64,000 nt of DNA from Chrysemys picta bellii (GCF_011386835.1 NC_088796.1:85333968-85397967), one strand, 5' to 3'; positions 35,660-46,985 are shown, counted from the first letter of the stretch. A program made the numbers and translations. The notes: generated by a model not told the origin, from the letters alone.

Positions 35660-35935
35660 TCTTATGCTTCATCTACACTTAAATTTATACCGGCATAGCT
35701 ATGTCAGTCAGTGATGTGGAAAAAAAATCACACTCCCTAGTGACATAGGGATGCTGACAAAACCCCCAGTATAAAGTCAGCTATGCTGACATAAGAAATG
35801 CTTCTGACAGCATAGCTAATGTCATTTGGGGAGGTGGGGCTGTGCATATACTCAAGGAAAAACGTTCTGTTGGCATACTCTGAGTCTGCACTAGGGGTCT
35901 GTGCTAGCATAGCTCTACTGACATAGATTTTATAG
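35660..35935. repeat. Small repeat with internal inverted 'catagctatg' motifs
   Basis: The unit 'accggcatagctatgtcag' (35689-35707) recurs in both directions: 'tcagctatgctgac' at 35778, 'agcatagctaatgtc' at 35809 and 'gctagcatagctctactga' at 35903. 'cacactccctagtgacatag' pairs with its neighbourhood. It is probably a non-autonomous DNA element; termini are not resolved. Confidence 0.45.
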
Positions 35936-37829
35936 TTAGTCCTGCACGGTTACAAAATGTGTATCCGTATTTGATCTGCAAAAATGGTCCATGGATATCC
36001 GTGGATTTGCAGGGCTCTATTTGTAGTGTAGTTGTACTTATGCAAGGGATTTCTCCAGGCAGTATGGAATGTCTCAAAAGGAAAGGGGTGGCAGAATCTG
36101 GCACCGTGATGGAACCGATAGACACTGCTTATTGTAAAATTACTCTATTGTTCACTTAACTCTACTCCTATGTTCTCTTCTTTGAATAAGCTAGTGTTTA
36201 GCTCTGCTGCAATACCTCTTTCTGCAACTGAATTTATCATTTGTCACTTCTAAAGATACCTATGGTACCTCCACTAGCCCAGAGAGCAGGAGATTTGGGG
36301 CTTTCATCACTTTCATTTCAGCAATACTTTCTGCTTTCTGTATGTCCAGGACAGCCAGCACAATCCCTAAGGGTTTGATGGGTGCAAGGGAAGGCCCTAA
36401 GAGAGGTGTTATATTTTTAAAAATCTGTAGTTTATAGACCTAAAAGAGGGAGCTGCTGGTGAAATATGTAGGAATATTCTATGACTTCAGCTCACTTGGC
36501 AAGTTGATTCACTTTAAGAAGGGGAAAAGTAGCAGTACAAAATGGGATAAGGATGTGTTGCTTTTTGTTCTTGTGTCATTACTTAATGGAGCATCAAATA
36601 GCTTCATTTTTGGAAATAATTTCAAATTCAGATTCGGATACATTAAATGGACACACAAAAAAACCCACTCAAGTTCTGTAACATTCATCCTGTCACAAAA
36701 TGTGTTGATATGACATTATTTTCTTGTGATAATTTAGGATAGAAAAAATATTCTTGTGGCTATTTTTTTAACTCTTGAAATTAAAAATACACACCCACAC
36801 ATCCAGTTTACTGAAGTGATAGTACAGCAACGCCAGCTACAGTCTGCATTATAGAAAGCTGGCATTGCTCTGTGTCATGATTCAATTTCTATTTTCTGAC
36901 TGTTTGGTATATTATGGTACTCAAAAAAAAAACACAGAGGGCGATTTACAGCAAAATACAAAGCATTCATAATACAAAATGTGATGCATGTCGCTTGTGG
37001 CATACCAACAGGAGGAAGTTGGTGTCAGTTCATTTTATTGGTATCTCTTATTCTTGTGACCAACATTCTGAGCTGAAACTAAATTAACATCGCCCCTGCA
37101 TACGGAGAATAAAAGATTATTCTAAAAACAACTGTTTTGCTGCAAAATGAGAATACTTGTTAATAGCTTTTATTTCTGTTATAAATAGTCAACTGCCCCT
37201 TTTTGCCTTCTCTTGTATTTGCACAGCAGCAAAAATATTACTTATGGAAAGATGGTTATACTCGTTAACGTAATCAAGAGATGTAATGCAATTTATAAAA
37301 CATTCTATGAATGGATCACTGATCAAATAGTTAAAGCCCACATTTTAGGTTTATATATAAAAAAGAGAAAAGGTGTAAAATCTGTTGTTGTATAAATATA
37401 TTTGACTTTTATTTCCAAATCTCTATGTAATTCCACACCTACCCTCTGCCCCCTATTGACACTTATCCTGAAATTGTAGAAATCAAAGCCAAAAAAATTA
37501 TCCTAGTAGTGCATGAGAACTAGGCTGAGAAACAAACCACCCTTTTGGGACAGTAATGTAAGCAAAAAAGATGGTCAATATCTTGTCTCTGGGGAACTCA
37601 ATAGGAGTTTTGCCTTTGACTTCGATGGTACCGGGATTTTACCTAATGTCTTTTCTTTTCTTTTGAACCGTCCTTCTGAAATTGATATAACATTATATTT
37701 CTTCTATAGGATTTCTGTAAAAACAAAACAAATTAAGAAACAAACCTATAGAAGAGATGTTACTGTCTATTACACACTACATTTAATGTTCTATCCAGAC
37801 AGCAATCCAAACATTAATTGTGGTTAGAA
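35936..37829. other. AT-rich non-coding sequence
   Basis: Short frames only. At 37590-37645 a piece ('ggagttttgcctttgact') belongs to the palindromic family. No gene is seen. Confidence 0.45.
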
Positions 37830-37849
37830 AGAAAGGATTGCCTCATCTT

Positions 37850-38974
37850 CATACAGCATAATTTTGTGCTATGTTTGGCTCACCCCGATACTATGAATAT
37901 GTTGATTTGCTCGGATGGTAATGGCTAAAGGTTCTAAAGGTAAATCAAACAGCAGCCCTGCCTCATAACTCTTTGTAATTGAAATGGGGCAGAAATAATA
38001 CCATTGGTAACTACTTTGGAAGTTGGGTTAGAGTATAAAAGCTTAACCCAAGCAATACATTGGTTACAAAATCCACACTTTGCCAACACAGTCTATGCAG
38101 GCAAAGGTCTTTTTGGCATCTAAAGAAATGACAGCTAAGGGTTCTTTAGAATCTCTCAAAGCAGCAATAATATCAGTTAGTTGATGCAAATTATCTGAAC
38201 CATGTCTATTATGAAGGAAGCCTACTTGATTTATGTGTATAACATGAAAGAGCAATTGATTAAAGAAATTGCTCTGTAATTACTACATAGTCCAAGTTCT
38301 TTCCCGGGTTTAGGAATAACTGAAAGTACAGCTTCTCATAGTGTAGGCAGGATAATTTGTTCATTTTTGGCCTCATTGAACCAATATTCAATAACTTAGG
38401 TGTTAAAATTTCAGAGAACTTTTTGTAAAATTAAATTGGGAACCCTTCTGCACCAGGAGTCTTTCCAACCTTCATTTCTTTTATAGCTTGAGTCAGTTCC
38501 ACAATTTCTACAGGGGCATCTAAAAGATCCTTTTGAGAGTCAGAGATCTGTGGCAGAGACAATCCACTAATAAGTGTTATAGGGCAGCTTTACTGATTCT
38601 TTCTTCAGCTAAATATAGTTTTGAATAAAACTGTTAATTGTTTATTAATATGTGTGGTATATCATTTATTGTTACTATTGCAAATACTGTTTCAGCAATC
38701 TTATTTCTGTTAGCCTTTTGCTTACGTCTACAGGCCAACAGTTGGTAGCTCTCTCACCAAACTGCCAGTAGTTTTGCTTCAAAGAGAATAAAGCAAACTC
38801 AGTTTTTTGGGACAGAAATTTGTTGATTTCATATCTTAGAGTGATGAGGATTCTGAGTTTCGCAGAGGAGAGGGCAGAAATGTAGTCTACATACAAGGCC
38901 TTAATTTCCTTTGCAAAGGTATCAATTCTATGTTTTCTCCATTTCTTATTAAAGGTGGCATAAGAGATGATATG
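37850..38974 (-). pseudogene. L1 ORF2 reverse transcriptase remnant
   Basis: Minus-strand pieces in order: 'HRIDTFAKEIKALYVDYISA' and 'EINKFLSQKTEFALFSLKQ' (38920-38765), 'ELTQAIKEMKVGKTPGAEGF' (about 38500-38440), 'NPGKNLDY' (38310), 'HINQVGFLHNRHGSDNLHQL' (38240-38181), 'VISLDAKKTFACIDCV' (38128-38080), 'WVKLLYSNPTSKVVTNG' (38050-38000) and the decayed catalytic site 'KIMLYEDEAIL' (37870-37838), where LYADD would be expected. These are reverse transcriptase landmarks in L1 order. The Asp pair is lost, and there are stops and frame changes. Confidence 0.8.
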
Positions 38975-39937
38975 TGTTAGAATATAGATATTCAGGCCTG
39001 GCTGTAAAGGTCTATGCTTTAAGAACTTCTGTGTATTTTTATCACTTAGCTAGTTACAGGGGTATAAAAAACAAAGACTCAAAATCACAGTCCTCCTGTG
39101 TATGGGCCTTCTCTCACTAGGACAGTCTGAGGTCTTGTTCTTAGAAAGGCCTTTGGCCAAGCAGCAGAGGCAGCCATAAGCTGGGAAGTGTATGGTCACA
39201 TCCTCACATTTCAAGCCAGTCACATTGAAATAAGGTGGAATTGGGCTGTTAGGAAGACGATCCTGTCGTCATAATGCCCATCACCACCACATAAAGAAAC
39301 AGATCTTAAGTGATATCATCATGTCTGGCAAGAAATCACTCATCAGTGGTTGTGAAACCCTCATTTCTGTATTGTTTTATTTTTATGGTTCCCACCTTTC
39401 TATTGTTAATCTGGTTTTCTAATTGTTTCTGTCTGCTGTATAATTAATTTTGCTAGGTGTAAGTTAATTAGGGTAGTGGGATATAACTGGTTAGATAATT
39501 ATGTTACAATATGTTAGGATTGGTTAGTTACATTTCAGTGAAATGATTGGTTAAGGTATAGCTGAGAATATTGCTATATAAACTGGGGTCAAACAGGAAG
39601 TGGGGGGAAGGGAAATTGGAATAATGCTTGCTAAGGGGAGGGGGGTGGGAATAGGGAACGGGGAACAGGGACACAGGCAAGGCTCTGCGGCATCAGAGCT
39701 GGGAAGGGGGACATGGGGCAAATGCTCTGCGTTGTCAGAGCTGGGTACGGAACACTGGGAACAGACTGTATTGGTGTATAGGCCTGAATAGTGTGAAGGG
39801 TTCAGAATATGCTTGCTTGGAAACTAACCCCAATAAACATTGCATTGTCTGTGCTTCGGACTTCTGGTCTTTTGCTGCTTACTGTCTGCGTGACAAGAAT
39901 CAGGGAAGTGGGAGGGTGGAGGGAAAGCCCTCTAACA
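38975..39937 (+). mobile_element. Solo LTR of an endogenous retrovirus-like element, 5-bp target duplication
   Basis: The 963-bp unit begins 'tgttag' and ends 'ctaaca', the TG...CA inverted ends of LTRs. It is flanked by atatg on both sides (38970-38974 and 39938-39942). In plus orientation a TATA-like 'gctatataaac' lies at 39573-39583 and the poly-A signal 'aataaa' at 39831-39836, about 100 bp before the end. This is a U3-R-U5 layout. No internal viral genes remain, so recombination between two LTRs has removed them. A 5-bp duplication is compatible with class III (ERVL-like) or Gypsy-type integrases. Confidence 0.85.
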
Positions 39938-40302
39938 ATATGGCCTCTTATGATGACTTAAAAGGCTTTCTGAACTATGGTGTAATGCAGTGGTGAGGAC
40001 TTTTTTTTTTTTTTTTTTTTTTTAAGTTCTAACTCCTACTGGATAGTCATAGCAAATGAGGTATGAAACAGCACAAAGGTATTTAGTCTCCACATTTCAG
40101 TTGGGGGTGCATACCGTGGGCCTAAAAGACCTATGTATGGGAGCATGGTCAGATATAATGATAGTTCCAATGCCACAATCAGTGACAGAAATGATCAAGT
40201 CTTGTGACTTTAAGATACAGTCCAATGTTGAATGAGCTGCAGGGAAAAAGAAATGTTGTCTTTGGCCATAGGATTACCCAATCTCCATACATCTTGTAAA
40301 CC

Positions 40303-40800
40303 TCAATCAGCCATCAATGTGTGAAGTACCTGACTAATATTAGCATTTTTATATAGAGATGGAGAAGATTTATCAAGGACTGGATCTAGCGTTTCATAAA
40401 AGTCTCCAGCTATAATAAAAGTATGATGGCCCAGGTCACTTATACTCATGAAAAAAACGGGGTAACCATAGTTTGGCCCATAGCAATCGGCAAAGATGAT
40501 AATAGAATTGCCAATTCCAGCCTTGAGGATACTAAATCTTCCCCCACTGTGAGACCTTGTGCTCAGAATACTAACAGTCAACTTTTTATGTATCAGTATA
40601 GCAATACCACTGGCTTTAAAATTAAAGCAGCTAGAAATTGAGAGGCCAACCCAATCTCTATTCAGTTTAAAAGCCTCAAGTTCAGTCAGATGTGTCTCCT
40701 GGAGCATGGCAATATCAACATTCTCTTTTTTTAAGCACTGAGTATTTATTTTTTCTCTCAATAGGGTTATTAAAACCCTTTATATTCTAGGACCCAATTT
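40303..40800 (-). pseudogene. L1 ORF2 endonuclease domain
   Basis: This is the N-terminal apurinic-type endonuclease of L1 ORF2. Seen on the minus strand: 'ENVDIAMLQETHLTELEAFK' near the start (the catalytic E sits in LQETHL), 'RDWVGLSISSCFNFKASGIA' and 'ILIHKKL', 'GRFSILKAGIGNSIIIF', and 'TFIIAGDFYETLDPVLDKSS' (GGDFN in working copies; here AGDFYE, so the Asn is lost). It is open for 152 codons, although the rest of the element is full of stops. Sequence upstream to about 40800 fits the ORF2 start but holds a stop. Confidence 0.85.
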
Positions 40801-40973
40801 AATTATCAGAGCCATCGTTGTTAAGATATTCACAAAGACACTTTATATTTTATCCAGTATAAATGAGAAATTGCCAATTTTCCTAAACAGCATACAGTTC
40901 TTGCATATCTAAGCAGCAAAAGTTACATAATCTGGGGGTAGGATGTTGCCAAAGAAGCAGGAAGGAAATGCCC

Positions 40974-42109
40974 TGTGACTTTGCACTCCATATGCATTAT
41001 AAAAATATGTTTATAAGTGTGAATATGATGTAACTGGAATATGCTTTATGCAAAAAGTCTCTTCTAAGGTGGTATTACAAAGTTTATGATCTACTGAGTG
41101 TGTTCATCCTATTTGTTTGCATGTATTATTTCTATGTCTGAAGTTAGGAGAATAAGCTATAAACTTATATTACTGATGTAAACATGTTAAGTTGAAGCCA
41201 TTAAGGGTGCTTTAGAATCAATGAACTGTGAATGGGTTTGTTTACCTGCAAGCCTTCCTATGTACCTGTTTTCCACCTACTAGGTAATGAAGAAGGAGGT
41301 CTTACAGTGACATGTGATCATGTTCCCTGAACTGGAATCCATCTTAAACCTGGTACTTTTCCATTTAGAAGGAGGGGTGGGGATCCAGAGAGACAAAAGA
41401 TTCCCACCTTGTGCCAAAGCTATAAAACAGCCATGGAACAGTACAAAGGGGGATGGATGCCAGTCATGAGAAATCCCCTAGTTACCACCTGATCTGGAAC
41501 TAACAAGGACTGTACCAGGGGTTAGGAAGGAGTCTAGTCTGTGAAAGAAGCTTATTGGAACATCTCTGAAGATGTGATTTACCTGTATTCAGTTTCTTAA
41601 TGTATTAGGCTTAGACTTGCATGTTTTGTTTTATTTTGCTTGGTAACTTACTTTGTTCTGTCTGTTATTACTTGAAACCACTTAAATCCTACTTTTTATA
41701 CTTAATAAAATCACTTTTGTTTATTAATTAACCCAGAGTAAGTGATTAATACCTGGGGGAGTAAACAGCTGTGCATATCTCTCTATTGGTGTTATAGAGG
41801 GCAGACAATTTATGAGTTTACCCTGTATAAGCTTTATACAGAGTAAAATGGATTCATTTGGGGTTTGGATCCCATTGGGAGCTGGGTGTCTGGGTGCTGG
41901 GGATAGGAGTACTTGCTGAGCTGTTTTCAGTTAAGTCTGCAGCTTTGGGGGTGTGGTTCAGACCCTGGGTCTGTGTTGCAGCAGGCTAATGTCTGGCTCA
42001 ACAAGACACAGTTATGGAGTCCCAAACTGGCAAAGAAAACGGGCTCAGAGGTAGTTTCAGCACATCAGGTGACAGTCCCAATGGGGTCTCTGTCACCAAA
42101 CCTGTCACA
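40974..42109 (+). mobile_element. Solo LTR of a second endogenous retrovirus-like family
   Basis: The unit begins 'tgtgac' and ends 'gtcaca'. Flanks are tgccc (40969-40973) and tgctc (42110-42114), 4 of 5 matching. It carries a TATA-like 'gctataaaac' at 41419-41428 and 'aataaa' at 41703-41708, in plus orientation. It is 1136 bp with no internal genes. The sequence is unrelated to the LTR at 38975. The remaining 400 bp after the poly-A signal make a long U5, which is unusual, so the assignment as an LTR is less secure than for the first. Confidence 0.7.
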
Positions 42110-42419
42110 TGCTCAGCATGGGAGGGTAACAGGAGGCGGACAGAAAGAGGAATTAAATAAGTGAAAGAGCAAAACAGGAAAGAGTGGAGAGAGAAATACA
42201 CACTTAGTACCATTCAATCAAAAAGAAGAATCTATTTTAAAAAGTCCAAAAATACACACTTGACACCCAGAGTGGGCAGCCTGATCAGGTAAAATTTGGA
42301 GATCCTTACTTCCCCTGGAGCCCCACAAACATTACAAATACAGTAATCACCTATTACCATTAGAACCTTGATACATTAGTCCATAAGAAAGCACCATCTA
42401 ATAAAGCAATGATAACATA

Positions 42420-43090
42420 GATATAGATACAACAAGGAGTCTGGTGGCACCTTAAAGACTAACAGATTTATTTGGGCATAAGCTTTCGTGAGTAAAAACC
42501 TCACTTCTTCGGATGCATAGAGTGAAAGTTACAGATGCAGGCATTATATACAGACACATGGAGAGCAGGGAGTTACTTCACAAGTGGAGAACCAGTGTTG
42601 ACAGGGCCAATTCAATCAGGGTGGATGTAGTCCACTCCCAATAATAGATGAGGAGGTGTCAATTCCAGGAGAGGAAAAGCTGCTTCTGTAGTGAGCCAGC
42701 CACTCCCAGTCCCTATTCAAGCCCAGATTAATGGTGTTGAATTTGCAAATGAATTTTAGTTCTGCTGTTTCTCGTTGAAGTCTGTTTCTGAAGTTTTTTT
42801 GTTCAATGATAGTGACTTTTAAATCTGTAATAGAATGACCAGGGAGATTGAAGTGTTCACTTACTGGCTTATGTATGTTACCATTCCTGATGTCCGATTT
42901 GTGTCCATTTATTCTTTTGCGGAGGGACTGTCCCGTTTGGCCAATGTACATGGCAGAGGGGCATTGCTGGCACATGATGGCATATATGACATTAGAGGAT
43001 GTGCAGGTGAATGAGCCCCTGATGGTGTGGTAATTAATAATGGAATGATAGATTTTACATTGATTTTTTTTCCTGTGAGATAAGGCAAAA
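42420..43090 (-). mobile_element. Penelope-like element, 3' part with endonuclease
   Basis: Its 3' end is near 42430 ('aacaaggagtctggtggcac' on the plus strand) and it runs to about 43090, where the Penelope reading frame fades. Outermost terminal bases seen in the other copies ('gtatcagagg') are missing. It lies inside the L1 between ORF1 and ORF2. The reverse transcriptase part is not present. Confidence 0.82.
42474..42512 (-). ncRNA. Hammerhead ribozyme-like core in Penelope-like element
   Basis: On the minus strand the order is CCGAAGA (CUGANGA with U to C), a stem GTGAG/CTCAC closed by 7 nt, then GAAA, then GC-TTAT-GC. This is the core order of a hammerhead. The U-to-C change, and a C where the base pairing with A15.1 should be U, would probably abolish cleavage in this copy. 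Stem II pairing is kept although its fourth pair differs from that of the copy at 53470. Confidence 0.5.
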
Positions 43091-43167
43091 GGAGTTAAAT
43101 GATCATAACCCTTTAATCCCAATGACAAAGAGAAAAAAGGAAAAGAAAGTAACATATCAATATCCAC
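42616..43167 (-). pseudogene. Penelope-like element GIY-YIG endonuclease domain
   Basis: This 183-codon frame contains the GIY-YIG nuclease that Penelope-like retroelements carry after their reverse transcriptase and use to cut the target. Seen: 'NVIYAIMCQQC' at 59-69, with the GIY-type Tyr62 and a C-x2-C pair (66, 69); 'YIGQTGQSLRKR' at 74-85, including Tyr74 and Arg83; His89; 'VSEHFNLPGHS' at 102-112; and 'RLQRETAELKFI' with Glu133 at the usual place of the metal-binding Glu. All key residues appear present. The first 30 or so residues are not Penelope-like and probably come from the surrounding L1. The domain has no reverse transcriptase attached, so it is a 5'-truncated relic. Confidence 0.82.
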
Positions 43168-43208
43168 TATATGATTGCTCTAAAGTTGATGAGTGGACAT
43201 CACCCATC

Positions 43209-43246
43209 ACTCACAATGTGGTTGCTATTGCAACCACATTGTGAGT
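43209..43246. repeat. Perfect 17-bp inverted repeat with 4-base loop
   Basis: Left arm actcacaatgtggttgc (43209-43225), loop tatt, right arm gcaaccacattgtgagt (43230-43246), with no mismatch. It sits between the Penelope-like fragment and L1 ORF1. It could extrude as a cruciform or fold in RNA. Its origin is not known. Confidence 0.9.
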
Positions 43247-43379
43247 ATAATCTTGAAAGAGCAGTATTTTAATTGTTGGTTTTCACCATAAATAGCACCT
43301 TTCCCCCCTTTCCCCCCCTCCCCCCCGGTCTGGATTTCTTCAATATAAGCTCTTAGTAGTAAAGTTCAGTAACTTCACA

Positions 43380-44039
43380 ATCAATACTGTAGGCTGACCT
43401 CCTGGAGTTGTCTTGGGGACAAGGCCGCAGTGTGCCTGTTCTATACCAAACAAAAATCTATTGGCAGGTCCAACTACTTAGTTGGCAGTTTAGGGACAAA
43501 TTCAGAGGGTTTACTTTTCTCTATTCCTTCAGGGACACCCACAATCCTGATGTTACATCATCTTGAGTGGCTTTTTAGATCAAATAGCTTGGTTTTAATA
43601 GTCTTGATATCATTACAATTCTTCAAAACCTGTAATTTGTTCTCTTTGAAATCATCTTCCACTTTAGAAATTCTGTGGTCTGCTTCACCCATCTTTCTGG
43701 ATAGAGCTTGTAGGGCACTCTGAATATCAGTCATGGTAGTCTGTAGGGTGAAAAAGGTAGATATAATTTCAACAGTATCTGCAGCAACCTGTTGTTGTAC
43801 AACCATCAGCTGTGTTCCACCAGGCTCAAGCACCGTTTTGTTCATAGAAGGCAGATCTTCTCTTGTTTTTGTGCTTTCAGTTTTGGAGAGGAAGCTGCAG
43901 AGCAAAAGGTTATCTTGGGGGTTTCAGTAGTTTGGTGCAACATTTCTTGAGATTTGGATGCTGGATTTTCAGGGATGATGTTTGGGGATTCCCTGTGGGA
44001 CTCTTCAGAGCTCAAGCAACCTGCATCCACCTCAGTCAC
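43380..44039 (-). pseudogene. L1 ORF1 remnant (coiled-coil protein)
   Basis: L1 ORF1 encodes an RNA-binding, trimeric coiled-coil protein. On the minus strand an N-terminal, Ser/Glu-rich segment (44039-43842) changes frame into a 115-codon stretch (43905-43558) whose 'TMTDIQSALQALSRKMGEAD' and 'HRISKVEDDFKENKLQVLKN' parts show heptad spacing, ending in 'LFDLKSHSR'. Beyond that, after one more shift, the start of the RNA-binding domain is recognisable ('IVGVPEG'-type sequence near 43530). It is inactive because of frameshifts and the lost C-terminal part. Confidence 0.7.
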
Positions 44040-44075
44040 AGCAACTTCTGGTGTCTCCTTTAATTATCTTCAGTG

Positions 44076-46799
44076 AAAAAGCAGCTGGGATACTGCATTT
44101 AGGAGTGAATTTAGAGAAGTGCACTAAAAGTTAAGGATCTGAAAGGAATGACTTTATTAGAATCTGTTAGATTGATTAGTGATTTAGTATACTGTATGTC
44201 TCCCAAGGACAGTTACTGAAGCTCAATTGCATAGGACAAATAAAATTAAACTGAACAAAATACTAGAAAATGTACTATAGGGAACAATTGTGCATTGCTA
44301 AGTGGAGGGATGAGATGATATTATAAATTTCACTTATGAGTCCATGAACACACCAGCCATACTCATTTTGGTTCTTAGCGTGTTTTGAGGTTGGGACGTA
44401 AAAGATAAAATCAGGTGATCAGAAAATATTCTTGTCCATTTTATAATCCAATCAAAAAACTCCCTCCTAGTCTCTAACATTTTTTGGTAGACTCCCTCTT
44501 CTCTGTCTGTTCTATTTAAATATCCTTTTAAACTTTTGTCATCTGAAATAACCCCCATGACATGGTTATTTATTACCAACGGGTATATAGAGTACCTACT
44601 AATGTGGCAAGCTGGGTATTTTTATTTATTTTTACAAAGTACTAAAACAATATATTACAAAAACCCACCTTCAAGTTGTAGCGTTATTCAGGAAATAATC
44701 ACAGTCAATCAGATAAAAGCTTAACTTAGGATATCATAACTATTTCAAACTCCTTTCCTGAAACTTAATGGGGAACCACTCAAGGAAGGAGGAGACAGGA
44801 GAAACCAAGTGCACAGTGCCCAGATCAAAGCTAGAGACTCCCTCTTTCTCCTCCTCACTAAATTATAGAAATAAAAACATGCTCACTCACCTATTTTAGG
44901 GTGTCCTGAATTCACAGGAGGACCAAAAGAAGGAAGCAGTGCTTGCTCATTGTTTGAGGGTGCCACCTTAGAATCATGGGACCTGACGTTAAGATGCTAC
45001 GGACTTGTGCTGCACTATGTGGACAGAAATAGTGTTGCATTTCCCCACTAAGATAAAAGGGATACTGAAAATGTTAGTTTAGATTTGTTTTATTCCTTAT
45101 ATTACATTTCTTAACTTGGCTTAGATGCTGTTATTTCCCTATTTCCTTCTGACCAGAAGAGACTATTTTAATAGGTATAACACACATACCCATGCCCATC
45201 AGTTATTATCAGTGTAACTATATGGAGTCACTATCAGCACCATAGACTTGAGGTACCAAAGAAGTCTGTGGAATATAAGGGCATGTCCACAAGGAAACTT
45301 AGTGCTTGGCAAGACAGGGTGTGAATCTAAGGCACACTAGCTTGCTGCAGGCTAACTGGCCATGTGGTCCCTACCACCATGCACTAGAAGTTCTGTAGTG
45401 TGCTTTGATGTATGTAAAATGTGGAGATCCATACCAGGATGATAATTAACAAAGTTGTTAATGTCCAAAGATGATTTCCAAAGCAAGGCCTAATCACCAA
45501 TTGTTTAATTGTGGTTGGCAGCTTGTCTTTTGAAAAGCAACTAGCAATTCTCTTTGTCAATAACAGACTCAGTCATTCTCTACAAGTTGTAATCAGCCAC
45601 AATGGACATGGATATGTCTCACAAGTCAATGCCTAAACGACTCCTCTTTCCAGATCCCATCTCAAAATCCATATTAATTCTTCTTGACCTGAGACTCAAA
45701 ACTAAATCTTCCTGTCTCACAAACAATTAAATCCTACTCTCTGAACCTTCCATTTTCCCCATGGTGACTCCTCGTCTCTGAAATTTGATTACTGTGTTCC
45801 CCTTTTGTAGTGCTCTTGTAGGGTATAGCAAAGATAGGACTTTGTGCCCAGCTGCCTTTACTTACCCCCATGTTTGTACCACAAAGACATAGACGTTTTC
45901 CCTAGCACTGTAGCTCAGGTTGTCTAATGTGGCTCATAATGAATAGGATTACTCACCACTCAGAATCATCCATGGTTCTGATGTGAACTAAGCAGTTGTA
46001 ATTATTGAGTTTGCTCAGTGCTGGAGTATCTGAAACTCTAAGGTACTAGTAGCAAGCCAAATATAGTGTGACTTGGAGGCAAGAATTGTAGGTGCTTTAG
46101 CAGCTAGGCTTTGCAGGCAGTAGCCCCGCTGGTATCAATAACGACAAAGTGGAAAGTGTATTTTACTATGGCAGGCAGGAAAGGGATAGGTTTCAAACAA
46201 TCTATGCACAAAAGCATAAATTGTTACAGTTCAAACAGCAGTTCTTGTTTGGGCCCCAGAGGCAATCCAACTGAGAGTCAGTGCTCTTCAGGCCTAGTGC
46301 CTCGGATGCCCTCTCCAATCCATTCTCTATTCAAGCAAATAGAAGCTTGCAGGTTTCCGTTCTAGGTTTATTAATGGCATGTCTTTCATTGGAGTTCTTC
46401 TGCATGGGCTCCCTGCACGCTGCTGCTGCTCCCCCATATGTACCACACAGACCTGCACCTTCCTGTATTGTTTGGCAGTCATCACCTGTTCCACATATTG
46501 CTCTATGTGGGTGGTTCCTCTCTGCATCAAGCTTTCCTGCAGCTCCTGGCTTGCTATGCGGCTGCTCCTTCCCAACAGAGATCAACAACTTCCTGATTCA
46601 GGACCCATCCCCTTACCTGGCCAGGGGAAAGGGAAGTGTAGTAGAGAGGGAGCTGATGGGAATTGTAGTCCCATGCTTAGCCGATCCATCATGCAGTCAT
46701 GGAGTGGATTGCTCTCCATACAGCATGCACTGGAGCTGGTTTAACACTTCTAGAAATGCTACATCTGTTTATTATATCAAGATAAACAGGGTCTAGAAA
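44076..46799. other. Non-coding sequence with small repeat patches
   Basis: At 45280-45420 a 'gggcatgtccacaaggaaac' patch resembles a high-copy repeat end. The somewhat GC-richer 46230-46720 opens overlapping frames on both strands; none shows a domain, and the patch ends in 'gggaattgtagtccca', a phrase of another repeat type. No gene is called. Confidence 0.45.
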
Positions 46800-46985
46800 G
46801 CCAGGGATTCCTAAACTCTAATCCCGTATCTCTCACTAATTCCTGTAGTTATAGGCAAGTCACTTAACTATCTCTCAATTCCCCTTTTGTAACATGGGAT
46901 AATGCTTACCTACCTGACAGAGGTGTTGTCAGGATTGATTTGTTAACATTTGTAAAGTGCTGTATAAGTGCTAAATATAATTACT
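46800..46985 (+). repeat. MIR SINE
   Basis: Clear MIR order: 'ggcaagtcacttaactatct', then 'ctcaattccccttttgtaac', 'atgggataatgcttacctac', 'gacagaggtgttgtcaggat' and the tail 'gtaaagtgctgtataagtgc'. This is the CORE-SINE body and 3' end of an ancient amniote family, in plus orientation, mildly decayed. Confidence 0.8.

Larger units (their letters stand above)
37830..44075 (-). mobile_element. Decayed L1-type LINE carrying three later insertions
   Basis: Read on the minus strand from 44075 down, the order is ORF1 (coiled coil, start of the RNA-binding part), an inter-ORF region, ORF2 endonuclease, then reverse transcriptase to just past its catalytic motif. The LINE is broken by a Penelope-like element (42420 to about 43090), a solo LTR (40974-42109) and another solo LTR (38975-39937); the L1 frame matches across both LTR sites. 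Stops and shifts are everywhere. The 3' end is not preserved beyond about 37830. Confidence 0.8.

Noticed and set aside
37590..37645. Extension of the L1 3' end
   Set aside because: This piece matches the palindromic repeat family rather than L1; the last L1-like residues are near 37838.
40000..40024. Poly-T run as the poly-A tail of a retroposed gene
   Set aside because: It lies within the L1 coding remnant on both sides and has no target duplication; it is more likely an expanded A-run of the L1 sense strand.
46281..46796. 171-codon Ser/Pro/Cys-rich plus-strand frame
   Set aside because: Overlapped by open frames in other phases and on the other strand; reads as low-complexity, with no domain.
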